From the NCBI GenBank assembly GCA_012932295.1, contig JAAONU010000014.1, forward strand, positions 14,263,039 through 14,327,038: a stretch of DNA of 64,000 bases. Direction: 5' to 3'. Position 1 is the stretch's first letter; every line of letters starts with the position of its first letter. Positions 61,445-64,000 of the stretch are shown here, in pieces. A model generated the notes under the pieces. It ran no database searches. It worked only from the letters and a program-made list of their open reading frames with translations, and was not told the DNA's origin. Source of the stretch: Cyclina sinensis. Taxonomy: Eukaryota > Mollusca > Bivalvia > Venerida > Veneridae. A program made the translations under genes and the position numbers.

Positions 61445-63373
61445 GTAAAGATTAGTAATAGTAATTATTCATACTTCAGTTAAAATTGAATATTTTACCG
61501 ATTTCACAATGCTGTGTGATATTTTATAAACGCTTTTAAAATCATGTTGCAATTTACTTATTTAATTATTGTAATTATTTCGAAGGTTGATGCACATTAA
61601 GTGCTTTTAATTCGCCATGAGCATTCTGATTACAAGGATATCAAACCATAGAAGAAAACACCTTTTTGTGCAATAATCCGAACAACGTTCATTTGAACGA
61701 GTATAAAATATCTACATTTATGTTGCCGTTGTATTTATACAATCAGTACGTTTTTAAGTATATACACGTAAATATAAAAACTTTAGTGAAATACGTAGAA
61801 ATTTTCCAATTTTATTTGAAAATGTTAACTTGATAGTGTTTTCTTTACAGCCCATGAAAAAATTCTTTGGAAGCTAGAAACACTGCTTAGAGGTTCTGCA
61901 AGAGACATGATAGAAACCATAAGAATTCCAGGTACTCGAAATTATTTCTGTTTGTGCCAGCAATTACCTAAAGTTATATGTGTACATTTTAATGTGTTCT
62001 TTTTTCTAACGTTTTCCCAAACATTTATTGTTATTTTCTCATAGTAAGAAACAGTATTTTTTTTATTTGATCTGAAACTTACGTAAGTTTTTTTTTTTCA
62101 TTTAGTTTCGAATGCTGTAAAAAAATCAGTCGTGAGAGCTAATGCTTACAACCAACTGAAAATCTTGTGCCAATAAATGCTCATTTTGGCATTGCCTTTG
62201 TATTGTTATTGTTATTTTCTAGTTTTAATTTAAATTTTATCTATAAATTTAAGAGAGTGAAGTTGAGATTATCGTCAAGAACTGTACTAGAGAGAAAGAA
62301 GCTGAACTCTCTAATATACTGGTACAACACTTTTGTGAGTATATTGGTCATGAGACAAAGGTAAATTTGGAATTGCCAGATGAACTTCGTGAAAGTATTC
62401 TTGAAGCTATACGCAAGGCAATGGCAACACTATTGGTTGGCGGTAGAACACTCAACAGTGTTGAACGTAGTAGTGTTATATTGAAGATTCAGTGTCCCTC
62501 ATTCAGATCATTGCGAGAGCTCTTTGAGAGTTGCAGTGTTCTTGATATTCCATTTGAATCACTAGAAAAAGAGATAAGGAAAATTCAAGGGTGCGAATCA
62601 GCAAAACTTCAAGTCGTGATATTTGAGGAAACTTTCTGGAATTGCGTCAACGAAATGGGTGAGCAAAGACTATCCTTAGTTTTCATTTATGTTCAGAAAT
62701 TGAGAATTGAACAACTGTTGTACTGAAATTAGATATTTGTAGGAGTGGTCAGCTTTTTTTCTGTGTAAAATACATTTTTCCCATTTTTGATTCTACTAAA
62801 TGTTCACACATTGCTCCGTAGTCCTCAATATATGTCATGATTTGATTTGTAATCTATATAGTTATATAACCTTATATAAATAGAAAATAGAAATGTAAAT
62901 AGAAATATATAGAAAAGGCGTATGCGGGGAGATGGCTGGCATATCCAAAACGTGGTCTATCTGTTTCTGATTTAAACATTGACAAGATTAATTAAATATT
63001 TGATCACGCTGCATTTAGTATAAAAAATTAAATAAGAAATGATATTCCTATTACAGCTAAAGCTTGTGAGCAATACATAGAAGGGCATTCATCACTATAT
63101 CGTGCAACTAAAGAACCTGTCGAATCACAAATGCATGGCCGGTTAATATATGTTAGACATGATGAAACTAAAGAAAAGTCCTCAGTTAATTTAAGAATAA
63201 AATCGAATTCGCCGGAACATTCCTGGTATCTGAGAGAAGTTTTCAAGAACGGAACAGCTGAGGAGCGAATGAAACAACTAGAAGAAGCTGTCACTAAAGC
63301 CCTGAATTTGCCCAAACTTCGATTGGAAGCTAAGCTAACAGAAGGTTGTCTTATTTTATCTGATTTTGGATGA
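60853..63373 (+). CDS. HEPN (DZIP3-type) domain protein, 472 aa, five exons
   Basis: Exons 60853-61444, 61851-61931, 62106-62131, 62256-62658 and 63057-63373 join in frame with GT/AG junctions. The N-terminal part resembles the HEPN domain of the DZIP3 type: a helix around residues 84-110 (LWDLHMYCFVL), then DINNLKDLRNKVCHISKP with R114-N-K-V-C-H119. That fits the RX4-6H motif of HEPN endoribonucleases. The middle (exon 4) is helical and Glu-rich with SVILKIQCPSFRSLRELFES. The C-terminus ends LRLEAKLTEGCLILSDFG. I do not recognise either of the latter two segments. There is no RING or zinc finger, so it is not a full DZIP3 ubiquitin ligase. The ATG at 60853 was chosen; the frame extends upstream only to non-ATG codons. 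The tiny exon 3 is the least certain. HEPN genes of this type are numerous in bivalves and are suspected of roles in immunity. Confidence 0.75.
61851..61931 (+). CDS. HEPN gene, exon 2
   Basis: 81 nt. Acceptor TTTCTTTACAG, donor GTACTC. It encodes AHEKILWKLETLLRGSARDM and then IETIRIP. Confidence 0.7.
62106..62131 (+). CDS. HEPN gene, 26-nt microexon
   Basis: Acceptor TTTCATTTAG after a T-rich tract, donor GTGAGA. It encodes (V)SNAVKKSV and restores phase 0 for the next exon. Inferred from phase arithmetic; an alternative structure is possible. Confidence 0.5.
62256..62658 (+). CDS. HEPN gene, exon 4
   Basis: 403 nt from AGTGAAGTTGAG to ATGG|GTGAGC. The acceptor AAATTTAAGAG is weak, but it is the one that keeps frame; the frame hits TAA immediately upstream. 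It encodes SEVEIIVKNCTREKEAELSN and onward to FWNCVNEM. Confidence 0.7.
63057..63373 (+). CDS. HEPN gene, last exon
   Basis: 317 nt. Acceptor CTATTACAG, phase 1 entry. It encodes AKACEQYIEGHSSLYRATKE, then NSPEHSWYLREVFKNG, to SDFG and TGA. Confidence 0.78.
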
Positions 63374-63859
63374 AACATTACTTTGCTTGATGGTTATATG
63401 GCTCTTTCTCATCATTACTTTTTGGTAGACAAAGTAATCATGAAGTATAAACATTTTAGTAGAAAGAAAAAACAAAGACTGAACTGCGAAAAGTGTATAT
63501 CAAACTGCACACTGATATATTATAGAATGGTCGGAAAGGTAAAACACAATAGCCAGCAGCCCCAAATTGAAGATTTATAAGTTGAAATTTGTATCATCAG
63601 ACAGTTTTAGTTTCAAATGAGTTAGATATGAATGTGAAGTTTTTGGTGTTCGAAGATACGTCATAATACTCGTAAACATAGTTCTAAAATCTTTTTATGT
63701 TAGTAAACCTGAAACACTAAAGAAATAAGTCAGAAATTATTTTAATCATAATGCAAGGACACCATCCTATTATATACTTGAATTAGTATCACAACTGTAT
63801 TTCTTTTCAGGCACTGCAATATGTACTTCTGAGGTATGTATCAGAATTGAAGAACGAAC

Positions 63860-64000
63860 AGCTGAGCTGTGCTGCCTCAGTTTCAGCTCACCATTTATGG
63901 TCAGCTGAGCTGTGCCGCTTCACTTTTAGCTCACTTGAGAATATGGTCAGCTGAGTTGTGCTGCTTCTCTTTTAGCTCACCTGAGCATTTGGTCAGCTGA
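63860..64000. repeat. 46-bp tandem repeat running off the window
   Basis: Three units with an AGCTGAGCTGTGC block, a TTTTAGCTCAC block and a final TGGTC. The last copy is cut by the window end. Confidence 0.88.

Overview
The window is AT-rich, intron-containing animal DNA with few genes and dense repeats. Three things point to a mollusc, most probably a bivalve: HSPA12-type HSP70 genes, a gene with a DZIP3-type HEPN domain, and the style of the SINEs, MITEs and satellites. The species cannot be named from sequence alone. All protein calls come from reading the translations by eye; no database search was run.

Layout. (1) 0.3-1.6 kb: a decayed minus-strand coding remnant. (2) 1.8-8.7 kb: no gene; a fold-back element lies at 4.85-5.5 kb. 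(3) 8.77-25.1 kb and 37.06-49.6 kb: two copies, in the same orientation, of one old segmental duplication. Each copy carries a minus-strand HSPA12-like gene, and each gene has a decayed Ty3/gypsy-type fragment inserted antisense in the same intron. Copy B (36.3-43.0 kb) is complete at its 3' end. Copy A (8.75-15.7 kb) stops being homologous inside its last exon and lacks about 250 C-terminal residues. Since the duplication each copy has gained its own insertions. Copy A has a TRIM-like LTR element with a tRNA-like segment in each LTR, a CAG...CTG element and a 1.9-kb TTAA element. Copy B has a TTAA MITE with a SINE nested inside it, plus a second SINE. Both copies run out into the same 78-bp satellite. 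(4) 25.1-37 kb: the spacer, with degenerate tandem repeats, an intact tRNA-Gly(GCC) on the minus strand at 29.2 kb, a TA-flanked terminal-inverted-repeat element, a decayed tRNA-Gly copy and a palindromic element. (5) 49.1-53.6 kb: the 78-bp satellite in blocks. (6) 54.2-56.9 kb: a 55-bp minisatellite of about 49 units with higher-order structure. (7) 57-59 kb: two palindromic fold-back elements. (8) 60.85-63.37 kb: a complete five-exon plus-strand gene of 472 codons whose N-terminal part looks like a DZIP3-type HEPN domain with an R-N-K-V-C-H motif. (9) The window ends inside a 46-bp tandem repeat.

The two protein families seen here are often expanded and stress- or immunity-linked in bivalves (established knowledge). 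Nothing in the sequence shows that the genes work together. The most unusual object is the TRIM-like element at 12.48-13.15 kb: a 141-bp direct repeat starting TG and ending CA, a tRNA-Lys primer-binding-site match, a purine tract, and a tRNA-Lys-like segment inside each LTR.
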